A DNA stretch of 14,059 nucleotides, taken from Proteobacteria bacterium SPGG2. Its GTDB lineage: Bacteria; Pseudomonadota; Gammaproteobacteria; Acidiferrobacterales; SPGG2. Below, piece by piece: positions 1-7,218 of this stretch. Made by a program: the position numbers and the translations under genes. Position 1 is the first letter of the stretch. Every line of letters starts with the position of its first letter. The DNA is taken from NCBI GenBank assembly GCA_001643475.1, contig LXTK01000283.1, forward strand, positions 1-14,059, written 5' to 3'. The notes under the pieces were generated by a model. The model was not told the DNA's origin, did no database searches, and was given only the letters and a program-made list of their open reading frames with translations.

Positions 1-3
1 AGT

Positions 4-255
4 ATGGTGACCATAAGGCTCGCTCGTGGCGGGGCCAAAAAGCAACCTTTTTTTAGAATTGTCGTTGCGGATTCTAGGCGCGCAACCCGGGGGAGGTTTA
101 TCGAGCATGTAGGCTTCTTTAATCCCCGTGCGACTGAGAAAGAGCAAAAGCTGCGCATCGACATGGAGCGGGTGCAATACTGGTTAAGTCAAGGGGCCAA
201 ACCCTCCGAGCGCGTGGCCGGTCTACTTAAATCGGCTGCCTCAAACCAGCAATAA
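4..255 (+). CDS. rpsP: 30S ribosomal protein S16
   Basis: Ribosomal protein S16, a small-subunit protein that binds 16S rRNA during 30S assembly. The 83-residue product starts MVTIRLARGGAKKQPFFRIV and contains the family-typical VADSRR and GRFIEHVGFFNP stretches in the first half, then a helical segment (RVQYWLSQGAKPSERVAGLL). Length matches the usual 80-90 residues, so the gene is complete. It is followed 6 bp later by rimM, as in the classical gammaproteobacterial rpsP-rimM-trmD-rplS operon. Only 3 bases precede the ATG, so its promoter and ribosome binding site lie outside the window. The identification is by direct recognition of the sequence. Confidence 0.97.
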   Translation: MVTIRLARGGAKKQPFFRIVVADSRRATRGRFIEHVGFFNPRATEKEQKLRIDMERVQYWLSQGAKPSERVAGLLKSAASNQQ

Positions 256-261
256 GCGGCA

Positions 262-804
262 ATGTCGAAATCGTCGTCAGCGGACGACGTGGTAACCCTG
301 GGGCGTATTGTTGGTGTTTTTGGGATTAAGGGATGGGTAAAAGTCCGATCTTACTCGCGACCCCCCGACGGTATTCTTGGATACAAGCAATGGCTGATAG
401 GTACCGAGGGCGACTGGCAAAGTGTTCATTTGCTCGACGGCCGATCGCACGGCAAAGGGATCGTTGCTAGTTTCGAGGGCTACGCTGACCGCGATCAGGC
501 CACGGCTTTGGTTGGTACCGATATCGGAATAGCCATGGCCGAACTGCCATCGCTACCAGAGGGAGAATACTACTGGGCGCAATTGCAAGGGCTTCGTGTC
601 CGAGACGTGGCGGGGATCGATCTAGGGGTAGTGAGTCACCTGCTGGAGACGGGATCAAATGATGTGATGGTAGTTGTGCCCGAAGCAAGCAATGCCGAAA
701 GCAAGGCACACCCGGATCGGCTCATTCCGTACACACCGGAGGTTGTTAACCGTGTAGACCTTGATGCCGGTGTGATCGTGGTGGATTGGGACCGAGATTT
801 TTGA
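262..804 (+). CDS. rimM: Ribosome maturation factor RimM
   Basis: RimM is a 30S maturation factor that binds S19 and helps 16S rRNA processing. The 180-residue product has the two expected domains. The N-terminal RimM barrel starts at about residue 11 (VTLGRIVGVFGIKGWVKV, the G-x-I/V-x-G-x-x-G-x-K-G pattern). The C-terminal PRC-barrel-like domain spans about 101-180, with YYWAQLQGLRV, then GSNDVMVVV at 131-139, RLIPYTPEVV at 153-162 and the terminal IVVDWDRDF. These are the conserved landmarks of the family and the length is normal. It sits 6 bp after rpsP and 18 bp before trmD, so co-transcription is very likely. Nothing is missing. Confidence 0.96.
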   Translation: MSKSSSADDVVTLGRIVGVFGIKGWVKVRSYSRPPDGILGYKQWLIGTEGDWQSVHLLDGRSHGKGIVASFEGYADRDQATALVGTDIGIAMAELPSLPEGEYYWAQLQGLRVRDVAGIDLGVVSHLLETGSNDVMVVVPEASNAESKAHPDRLIPYTPEVVNRVDLDAGVIVVDWDRDF

Positions 805-822
805 CTCGGCGGGTAGTCGGCC

Positions 823-1322
823 ATGAGGATCGATGTTGTCAGCATATTCCCCGATATGTTCAGCGCCATAACAGAATTTGGCGTTACCGGTAAAGCGGCC
901 AGTCGCGGGCTGTTGCAAGTGTGCTTGTGGGATCCACGGGAATATGCGGGCGACAAACACCGCACGGTTGATGATCGGCCTTACGGCGGGGGGCCAGGTA
1001 TGGTCATGTTGGCAGAGCCGGTGGCGCAAGCCATTCAAGCGGCGAGACGAGAACAGGCGGAGGACGCCAAGGTCATCTACCTATCTTGCTAGACTATGAG
1101 CACTACACACGCCCGGAGGTATACGGCGGTCAGCGCGTCCCCGACGTGTTACTGTCTGGTAATCACGAACAAATTCGTCGATGGCGGTTAAAGAGATCGC
1201 TGGGCAGAACCTGGCTGCGGCGCCCGGATTTGCTGGACAAGCTTGTACTGGATGGAGAGTCGAAGCAATTACTCAAAGAATTTCAGCAAGAACATGCGCA
1301 AGAGTCGGGAGTTGGAGAATGA
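823..1322 (+). pseudogene. trmD: tRNA (guanine37-N1)-methyltransferase TrmD, internally deleted and frameshifted
   Basis: TrmD uses S-adenosylmethionine to make m1G37 in tRNAs, which prevents +1 frameshifting. The first 88 or so codons read as normal TrmD (MRIDVVSIFPDMFSAITEFG, then HRTVDDRPYGGGPGM, ending KVIYLS at about 1086) and then hit TAG at 1090-1092. From 1086 the normal C-terminal part continues in another frame (LLDYEHYTRPEVYGG, LLSGNHEQIRRWRL, SLGRTWLRRPDLL) to TGA at 1320-1322. Compared with E. coli TrmD, about 86 residues between KVIYLS and LLDxxHYTRPEV are absent. This is the trefoil-knot core with the GRYEGIDER and GDYVLSGGE motifs that bind SAM, so neither fragment should be active. 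The lost length is 1 modulo 3. The stop codon still overlaps the rplS ATG (ATGA), so operon architecture is otherwise intact. It could be a real recent deletion or an assembly error. Confidence 0.9.
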
Positions 1323-1672
1323 ATAAGATAATTCAGGAGATCGAGACCCAGGAAATCGAAGCGTTGGGCAAACAAATTCCGGAATTTGGGCCCGGTGATA
1401 CGGTGTCAGTCCACGTTACCGTGGTCGAAGGCGAGCGCAAGCGGTTACAGGCGTTTGAAGGCATGGTCATTGCGCGCCGCAACCGTGGTGCGAATTCTTC
1501 CTTTACTGTGCGCAAGATTTCCTACGGCGAGGGTGTAGAGCGAGTGTTCCCACTTTATAGCCCCACGATTGCCAAGATCGAGGTCAAACGACGCGGAGTT
1601 GTTCGCCGCGCCAAACTATATTACCTGCGTGACCGGACTGGTAAAGCGGCTCGTATTCGCGAAAAAGTTTGA
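1319..1672 (+). CDS. rplS: 50S ribosomal protein L19
   Basis: Ribosomal protein L19, located at the 30S-50S interface. The 117-residue product begins MNKIIQEIETQEIEALGKQI and contains the hallmark stretches FGPGDTVSVHVTVVEG, RLQAFEGMVIARRNRG, SFTVRKISYGEGVERVFP and RRAKLYYLRDRTGKAARI. I chose the ATG at 1319, which gives the family length. An in-frame start at 1181 would add 46 residues that are simply trmD read in another frame. The ATG overlaps the trmD stop (ATGA), suggesting translational coupling. The break in trmD means ribosomes reaching this start now come from the second trmD frame only if it is translated, which might affect L19 yield. Confidence 0.97.
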   Translation: MNKIIQEIETQEIEALGKQIPEFGPGDTVSVHVTVVEGERKRLQAFEGMVIARRNRGANSSFTVRKISYGEGVERVFPLYSPTIAKIEVKRRGVVRRAKLYYLRDRTGKAARIREKV

Positions 1673-1737
1673 AATAGGTGTGAGCTAAGTTACGCCGTTT
1701 CTCGCCATTGCGGCTGTGCGAGGGCCAATAGTGGATC

Positions 1738-3525
1738 ATGGCTAGGCCCAAATGCTCCAAAGTTCATCGCCACCGTCCGGTAGGCCTGTTTATCTTGGGT
1801 TTTCTATTGGCGCTGAGCCCACAGATTCAAGCCGATGAGCTTGAGCGCGTGGCTGCCGTGGCCCGAGGTGGCGCTACCGAGCTTGCACTCCGGCTTTTAG
1901 ATAAATATCAACCTTCGACGGCTGATCAGCTTAATTGGGTTCGCTGGGAGAAGCTAAGATTCAAGCTTCTCGCTGACAAGCAACGATGGAGTGCGTTAGC
2001 GCCGCGGGTTGATGGGTTCCCACCCGAGTTACCCCCATCCTTTGTGCAATGGGCGCTGACAGAAGTGAGCCTTGCCCAACTAGAAATAAAGGACGGAGTC
2101 GCAGCACGCAAATATTTGCGTCGTCTGCTATGGACCACTGGGGTCGACACAAAGCAATTCGCCAAGTGGCGCCGCATGGTTATACGAAGCTACCTGGTCG
2201 ACAACAACGTGGCGGATGCTCATACAGCGCTGGTGCGTTACAAACAAGACTACCGTGTGAACAATGATGTATGGCGCCTACTGCACGCAAAAGTTCTGCT
2301 GCGAGCGGGTCGCTATGAGGGCGCACTCGACGTATTGCAGGACATACAATCGGTCGAAGGTAAACTGCTTCGATTGTTAGCCGGCTTGCGTAGTGGAATC
2401 TACCAGGCCAGTGTGGTTAAGGATCGAGGTTCGCAGCTCGTCAAGTTAGCTGAGCGCAAGCCACCCCTACAACGTAATGTGTGGGCTTTAATAGCGGAGT
2501 CGGCAGGTAAGGCAGGCGACGATGTTCACCGCGTAATCGCCCTCGAGCAAGCGCTTTCGCTATCCAATGGCTCGACCCAATCCGACAGCTTGTTTGAGTT
2601 AGAGGTGGATGATCTGTGGCAGGCTTATGAATGGCTGGCGGAAACACTTGGCAATAGATTGCAATTGCTCGTGGGCAATGATGAAGCTTGGCTTGCGCAG
2701 GCAAAGGAATACGAGAACTCGGATCAAATACATGCTCGCGCGCTCTACGCTTTCCTCACGGGGCGTTCACCCAAGACCAGTGTGCGCGAGAGTGCACACA
2801 TACAGCTTGCGAACTCTCTATTTGCTGATGGGCAGGAAGAGACGGTGCGCTGGTTGTACACACAATCAAAACACTTCGCTAGTCTCGGTGCGGTTCCAAG
2901 CGCTATCCGTGACCGGCTATCGGAGGTGGCGCTCAAACGCCAAGACATTCACTTCGCAGCACGCCTGCTAAAAGGGCTCGATGTGCCACCGGCCGATGTC
3001 GATGCTGACCAATGGTCGCTGCGGCGCGCGCGTGTGTTCACTTATGCCGGCGATTTTAAGGCGGCGACGATTCGGTTAAGCCAGATTCTTGATGACAAGA
3101 AAACGCTGACACCGGATTTCGCCGATCGCTATTTGCAGGTGTTATTTGATTTGCAAGCGGTTGGTCAACATGCGCAGGCGTATATCTTGCTGGAATCGGT
3201 GTTCTCGTTGGTAGAAGATCCGCGACAACGGCGGGAGATCTTGTTCTGGATGGCCGACTCAAAGAAAGCGATGAGCCAACATCAAGAAGCCGGCGAACTC
3301 TATCTGCGCTCGGCTACTTTTGGCGCTCGGCAGGGTGGTGACCTATGGGGACAGAGCGCTAGATTCCATGCTGCCGAAGCCTTGGGTAAGGCAGGACTGG
3401 TGTCGGATGCGCGTGATGTGTATGGGAAACTCTTGGCCCACACGGTCGATCAGCGACGCCGAGCATTGATTCAGCGTAACATGCAACAATTGTGGCTGCG
3501 CAAAATTCAAACTACAGTGCCGTGA
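1738..3525 (+). CDS. Exported helical-repeat (TPR-like) protein of unknown function
   Basis: I do not recognise a named family. The 595-residue product has a signal peptide: basic n-region (residues 1-13, with several R/K/H), hydrophobic core VGLFILGFLLAL at about 15-26 and a plausible cleavage after IQA at about 32. No lipobox cysteine follows the core, so periplasmic rather than lipoprotein localisation is inferred. The mature part is almost all helix and rich in A/L/R with TPR-like patterns, for example LLHAKVLLRAGRYEGALDVL near residue 181 and EILFWMADSKKAMSQHQEAG near 500, suggesting an alpha-solenoid used for protein contacts. It follows rplS by 65 bp and overlaps the ogt remnant by up to 34 bp, so it probably heads the group with ogt and xerD. 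No enzyme motif is visible. The coding call is firm; the function is unknown. Confidence 0.85.
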   Translation: MARPKCSKVHRHRPVGLFILGFLLALSPQIQADELERVAAVARGGATELALRLLDKYQPSTADQLNWVRWEKLRFKLLADKQRWSALAPRVDGFPPELPPSFVQWALTEVSLAQLEIKDGVAARKYLRRLLWTTGVDTKQFAKWRRMVIRSYLVDNNVADAHTALVRYKQDYRVNNDVWRLLHAKVLLRAGRYEGALDVLQDIQSVEGKLLRLLAGLRSGIYQASVVKDRGSQLVKLAERKPPLQRNVWALIAESAGKAGDDVHRVIALEQALSLSNGSTQSDSLFELEVDDLWQAYEWLAETLGNRLQLLVGNDEAWLAQAKEYENSDQIHARALYAFLTGRSPKTSVRESAHIQLANSLFADGQEETVRWLYTQSKHFASLGAVPSAIRDRLSEVALKRQDIHFAARLLKGLDVPPADVDADQWSLRRARVFTYAGDFKAATIRLSQILDDKKTLTPDFADRYLQVLFDLQAVGQHAQAYILLESVFSLVEDPRQRREILFWMADSKKAMSQHQEAGELYLRSATFGARQGGDLWGQSARFHAAEALGKAGLVSDARDVYGKLLAHTVDQRRRALIQRNMQQLWLRKIQTTVP

Positions 3526-3886
3526 TCACAGCGCCCTTTGGGCGCATAGGGATCAAGGTGACACGAGGCCGGTTGGTCGACATTGACCTCGTTCCCGCTC
3601 AAACAAAGCTTTCTTTACCGACAGCTCCCTTGACACGCGACGTGTGTCGGCAACTGAACGCCTATTTTTCCAACCCTCGACACCTCTTTACTGTACCGCT
3701 AACACTCGAAGGGACACCTTTCCAAACTCGTGTCTGGCAAGAGCTGCGTCGCATTAGGCCAGGTCTATCGTGGTGCCATGTCATCGGGTGGTTTCAAGCT
3801 CTGGCCTAGGCGGCTATATGGGCAAAGTGTCGGGCGCCGCACTCGAGATGAAACAATGGTTGTTGGCACATGAGCGAGCTGGATAA
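3492..3886 (+). pseudogene. ogt: O6-methylguanine-DNA methyltransferase (Ogt/MGMT type), internally deleted and frameshifted
   Basis: Ogt-type proteins remove alkyl groups from O6 of guanine by transfer to their own cysteine. The first frame (GTG 3492, or GTG 3522) reads SAVITAPFGRIGIKVTRGRL and later TPFQTRVWQELRRIRPG to about 3764, matching the family up to the P-x-G segment. Beyond that, this frame is nonsense to a stop at 3807-3809. A different frame from about 3764 reads SIVVPCHRVVSSSGLGGYMG and GAALEMKQWLLAHERAG, ending TAA 3884-3886. This is the active-site motif (PCHR, Cys codon 3779-3781) and the normal C-terminus. Compared with E. coli Ogt, roughly 30 residues between the two parts are missing, including the YG-x-LA helix and the RAVG-x-A arginine-finger/NP segment. 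The lost length is 1 modulo 3. The 3' end overlaps the xerD start by 17 bp. No functional protein is expected unless the gap is an assembly fault. Confidence 0.85.
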
Positions 3887-4769
3887 CGCGGTGATCGAGC
3901 GTTTTCTCGATGCGCTGTGGATGGAGCATGGCCTCAGCACGAACACGCTGAATGCCTACCGCAGCGATTTAACGGGATGCAGTAACTGGTTGTCGAGCAA
4001 ACACCAACGGTTACAGGATGCACAACGCGCAGACCTACTAGGTTACATATCGCGTTGTGTCAAAAACGGTGCGCGCCCACGCACAACGGCTCGACTGCTA
4101 TCCGCATTACGTCGTTTCTATCGCTACCTTGTGCGCGAGGGTGTACTTACAAAAGATCCCACGGCAGAGCTCGAATCGCCTAAGCTGGGGCGCCCGTTGC
4201 CTAAATCATTGACTGAGGCGCAAGTTGAAAGGTTGCTCGATGCGCCGGACGTTAGCAAGTCGCTTGGGTTACGCGACCGTGCCATGCTTGAGACTCTTTA
4301 TGCTACTGGACTCCGTGTTTCCGAGCTCGTAGCGCTGACACTTTCGCAGCTCAGACAGGAGGCCGGCGTAGTCCGTGTCATCGGTAAGGGCAACAAAGAG
4401 CGGTTAGTACCGATTGGGGAGCAGGCTGCCGACTGGTTGGCCAAATACCTTAGCGAAACTCGTCCGACGTTGGTAAGACAAAGACAGACCGACGCGTTGT
4501 TTCCGACAAACCGCGGAGCCGCAATGACGCGCCAGGCGTTCTGGCATAACATCAAGCGCTATGCGGGCATTGCCGGCATAGATCGCGGGCAGTTGTCCCC
4601 ACACACTTTGCGTCATGCATTTGCCACTCACTTGTTAAATCATGGTGCAGATTTGCGGGTGGTACAGATGCTATTGGGTCACACGGATCTATCTACGACC
4701 CAGATCTATACGCAGGTTGCACGCGAGCGCCTCAAGACGCTTCACGCTCAACATCATCCAAGAGGCTAA
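3870..4769 (+). CDS. xerD: Site-specific tyrosine recombinase XerD
   Basis: XerD works with XerC at the dif site to resolve chromosome dimers, under control of FtsK at the division septum. The 299-residue product aligns along its length with E. coli XerD. The SAM-like N-terminal core-binding domain occupies about 1-107 (RFLDALWMEHGLSTNTLNAY). The catalytic domain follows, with all expected residues: R149 (ATGLRVSEL), K173 (IGKGNKERLVP), H245 and R248 (HTLRHAFATHLL), H271 (LLGHTDLSTTQIY) and the nucleophile Y280. Length and C-terminal tail (HAQHHPRG) fit XerD rather than XerC or an integrase. Its start lies inside the 3' end of the ogt remnant, implying co-transcription from upstream. The ATG at 3870 has no strong Shine-Dalgarno, so coupling to ogt translation is plausible. 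No damage is visible. Confidence 0.97.
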   Translation: MSELDNAVIERFLDALWMEHGLSTNTLNAYRSDLTGCSNWLSSKHQRLQDAQRADLLGYISRCVKNGARPRTTARLLSALRRFYRYLVREGVLTKDPTAELESPKLGRPLPKSLTEAQVERLLDAPDVSKSLGLRDRAMLETLYATGLRVSELVALTLSQLRQEAGVVRVIGKGNKERLVPIGEQAADWLAKYLSETRPTLVRQRQTDALFPTNRGAAMTRQAFWHNIKRYAGIAGIDRGQLSPHTLRHAFATHLLNHGADLRVVQMLLGHTDLSTTQIYTQVARERLKTLHAQHHPRG

Positions 4770-4855
4770 CTACAAGTGACAAGTGTGAAGTGGCAAGTAG
4801 CAAGGCAAGACAAATCCGATTCGAACTTCCTACTTCAAACTTGCTACTTGTAATT
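4768..4855. repeat. Imperfect inverted repeat made of 7-bp units, between convergent genes
   Basis: The left arm (about 4768-4798) consists of consecutive heptads close to CAAGTGN: CAAGTGA, CAAGTGT, GAAGTGG, CAAGTAG from 4773 to 4800, with a degenerate CAAGGCA next. The right arm (about 4825-4855) has the complementary heptads ACTTCCT, ACTTCAA, ACTTGCT, ACTTGTA. Folded together, about 26 of 32 positions match, two mismatches being G-U in RNA, around a loop of about 26 nt. An 11-bp perfect inverted match also exists in another register (CAAGTAGCAAG 4794-4804 with CTTGCTACTTG 4840-4850). It fills the gap between xerD and the convergent 230-aa gene and could act as a bidirectional terminator, although there is no T-tract, or be a copy of a dispersed repeat family. 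Confidence 0.8.
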
Positions 4856-4866
4856 CGCTATTAGTC

Positions 4867-5559
4867 TTACGCGTGACTATCGATCGGGAAGACTTCGAGG
4901 CCAGGGATGCGTTTGTAGCCGAGAATCAAAGACAATTTATGGATGAGTCGCTTCCAGTTTAAAGACTCTACCCTGCTGCGTAACACTTCGTTGAGGGCTG
5001 GATTTAGCACCTCTGGCTGTTCGTCTATGCTAGGAAGCGAACGGAAACAGTCCCATGTCAAATAGGCCAAGATTAGGGTCAGCAACTGAATCGTCCAGCC
5101 TGGATCGTTGCTGGCAAGCCATGTCATCCCAGCAAAGATTGTTGCTAGCAGAGAGAGCAGACCATGGCGGACCAGTTTCGCTCGAGTGTCGCGAATATCC
5201 GCTAGCGCGTTACGCAGACTGATTTCAGCAATCCGTGATGCACGCAAATGTGCCGCGTGTAAATCCTGTATCATGACCAGAATCCTGATTAACCGTTCGT
5301 AATGATAAGTGTTCTTAATACCGAAGGAATCGATGGCGGCGGCCAGGGCTTTGCGAAACTGGCGTTCATCTGCCGACGGTGCCGGTTTTACATAGGCATC
5401 CGCCGCATGGTTTAACAAATAGCGCAACTCGAGCACATAAGCGACATCGATGGGGAAGCGTAGTGCCAGGATAGTATGGTAGAAAGATGGTAGGCCGCGC
5501 GCGGTTAATTGCAGGTTAGTGACAGTGCGCATGGCAATCTCAGACCCCATAAACGACAC
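4867..5559 (-). CDS. Hypothetical protein with two predicted membrane helices
   Basis: I do not recognise this 230-residue protein. The N-terminal two thirds is predicted soluble and helical (LPSFYHTILALRF, YVLELRYLLNHAADAY, then IRILVMIQDLHAAHLRASRI). Two hydrophobic stretches follow at about 133-150 (GLLSLLATIFAGMTWLA) and 155-172 (WTIQLLTLILAYLTWDCF), separated by the short turn NDPG: a hairpin membrane anchor. The C-terminal tail of about 55 residues is charged. I kept the ATG at 5557-5559 because GAGGTG lies 6 nt upstream of it; a later ATG (5530-5532) is possible. It converges on xerD and diverges from dacB, so it is probably a single-gene transcript. An AT-rich patch at about 5566-5580 is a plausible place for its promoter, but no clear -35/-10 pair is visible. 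Confidence 0.75.
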   Translation of the reverse strand: MSFMGSEIAMRTVTNLQLTARGLPSFYHTILALRFPIDVAYVLELRYLLNHAADAYVKPAPSADERQFRKALAAAIDSFGIKNTYHYERLIRILVMIQDLHAAHLRASRIAEISLRNALADIRDTRAKLVRHGLLSLLATIFAGMTWLASNDPGWTIQLLTLILAYLTWDCFRSLPSIDEQPEVLNPALNEVLRSRVESLNWKRLIHKLSLILGYKRIPGLEVFPIDSHA

Positions 5560-5751
5560 CTCATCTATATTTTAATATTGAGGAACTTCCCTGCGTCGTC
5601 AACGCCATGCCGTCTATGGCAGTGCAGACCCGGACGCCCGAATACCTAAAATTATAGCTATGATCACGGGTAGGGCCAACTCGACCGGTGCTGAGATTCT
5701 GTCGGCGAATAGCGATATACGGCACGAGATGCCGTTGGACTGGGGTGGGAA

Positions 5752-7218
5752 TTGAGAACATTTAAGCCTGATTTGCCGCGTCTACTGATGGTGCTTGTTT
5801 TGTTGAACCTTGGCCCCGGGTTTGCGGCAACTGTTGACGATACGGGTGGTGCCGCCAATCGCCTACCTGAGGCTATGGTGCAAGCATTACGGCGTTATCG
5901 CATTCCCATCGATAGTGTCAGTGTTTTCGCCCAGGAGATTGGCCATGAGCGACCGATCGTGTCTGTCGCTAGCGATGTGGCACGCAATCCGGCGTCGGTG
6001 ATGAAGCTTCTTCCTACTCTTGTGGCGTTGGAAGAACTGGGTCCAGCGTACACATGGAAGACCGAAGCCTATGCGACGGCCGGGATCGAGAAGGGAAATC
6101 TAGCGGGAGATTTGTACCTCAAGGGTTACGGCGATCCTTATTTTTTGACTGAGCATTTCTGGCGCCTATTGCGGGGCCTGCGAATTGGGGGTATGACCGG
6201 GATCGATGGCGATCTGGTGCTAGATAGGAGCTTCTTCGAGCCCGATATCGTCGATCCTGCTGATTTCGACGGGCAGCCCTACCGCGTTTACAACACATCA
6301 GCAAGCGCTTTGTTGCTGAACTTTCATGCTGTCAATTTCCGAATCGAACCGGACACAGCCGCGAGCCGAGTGCGAATTGTTGCTGATCCGCAACCAGACC
6401 ACATCAAAATCGTTAACCGGGTGAAACTAATCGATGGCCCGTGCCGACACTGGAACAGTCGACTGAAGATGCGCGTGATACATACCCCGCACAAAGACAC
6501 GGTACACTTCAGCGGCCGCTACGCGGCCCGGTGTGGACAACGCAGCCTGTTCCGGTCTATCAGTGAACCGGCAGCCTATGTCTACGGTGTATTCAAGAAT
6601 CTGTGGCGCGAACAGGGCGGTCGCTTTGGTGGTCGATTGCAGGAGCGTTTGCTACCGGCAGAAGCTCGACTTCTATACACCGCGTATTCTCGGCCACTCG
6701 CGGAAGTAATTCGCAGCACAAACAAGTACAGCAACAATGTTATGTCGCGGCAACTGCTTTTGACCCTGGGAGCCGAGATATACGACCCGCCTGGAACCTT
6801 GGCCAAAGGGGTACAGGTGGTAGACGCGTGGTTGCAAAAAAAAGGCCTGCATTTTCCTGAACTCGTGCTCGACGACGGTACTGGCCTATCGCGCGAAGTA
6901 CGAATCTCAGCCGGCCACCTGGGCAAGCTCCTGCTTGCCGCCTACCGTAGCCCAAGAATGCCGGAATTCGTGTCATCGCTGCCGATAGCCGGTATCGACG
7001 GTACGCTCCACAAACGCTTTGTCGATAGTGATTTTGCCGGGCGTCTACATGTCAAGACAGGGACATTGGACAATGTTAGGGCTATGGCCGGCTACTTGCT
7101 GGATGCGCAGGGCCGCCGTCTGGTGGTTGTGTATTTGCACAATCATCGCAGCGCGCACCTACGTGCCGGTGCTCGGGTAGAGGCCGAATTTCTTAGCTGG
7201 CTTTATAATCGCCCATAG
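5752..7218 (+). CDS. dacB: D-alanyl-D-alanine carboxypeptidase/endopeptidase (PBP4 type)
   Basis: A class C low-molecular-weight penicillin-binding protein that trims pentapeptides and cleaves peptide cross-links in periplasmic peptidoglycan. The 488-residue product has a signal peptide (hydrophobic core LLMVLVLLNLGPGFA at about 11-25). All three penicillin-binding motifs are present: S-x-x-K as S82-V-M-K85 (NPASVMKLLPTL), S-x-N as S327-N-N329 (KYSNNVMSRQLLL) and K435-T-G437 (LHVKTGTLDNVRAMAGYLL). The 240 or so residues between the first two motifs are the extra domains typical of PBP4. TTG at 5752 is the best start: GGGGTGGGA sits just upstream and it preserves the n-region; an in-frame ATG at 5788 would cut into the signal peptide core. 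It is divergent from the 230-aa gene. It looks intact and functional. Confidence 0.93.
   Translation: MRTFKPDLPRLLMVLVLLNLGPGFAATVDDTGGAANRLPEAMVQALRRYRIPIDSVSVFAQEIGHERPIVSVASDVARNPASVMKLLPTLVALEELGPAYTWKTEAYATAGIEKGNLAGDLYLKGYGDPYFLTEHFWRLLRGLRIGGMTGIDGDLVLDRSFFEPDIVDPADFDGQPYRVYNTSASALLLNFHAVNFRIEPDTAASRVRIVADPQPDHIKIVNRVKLIDGPCRHWNSRLKMRVIHTPHKDTVHFSGRYAARCGQRSLFRSISEPAAYVYGVFKNLWREQGGRFGGRLQERLLPAEARLLYTAYSRPLAEVIRSTNKYSNNVMSRQLLLTLGAEIYDPPGTLAKGVQVVDAWLQKKGLHFPELVLDDGTGLSREVRISAGHLGKLLLAAYRSPRMPEFVSSLPIAGIDGTLHKRFVDSDFAGRLHVKTGTLDNVRAMAGYLLDAQGRRLVVVYLHNHRSAHLRAGARVEAEFLSWLYNRP

Noticed and set aside
467..1038. Open frames on the minus strand across rimM and trmD
   Set aside because: They are low-complexity shadows of conserved genes with no recognisable motif or ribosome binding site.
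1075..1100. Programmed frameshift in trmD
   Set aside because: Shifting frames at the junction would restore both ends, but about 86 conserved residues including the cofactor site would still be missing, so recoding cannot make a working TrmD.
1181..1318. N-terminal extension of L19 starting at 1181
   Set aside because: The added residues are trmD sequence read in a different frame, and L19 proteins begin at the ATG at 1319.
3750..3790. Programmed frameshift in the ogt-like gene
   Set aside because: A single shift would join LRRIRPG to the PCHR part without the arginine-finger region; the pattern is a deletion, not recoding.
4773..4852. CRISPR array or direct-repeat satellite
   Set aside because: The units are 7 bp, contiguous, without spacers, and arranged as an inverted pair.
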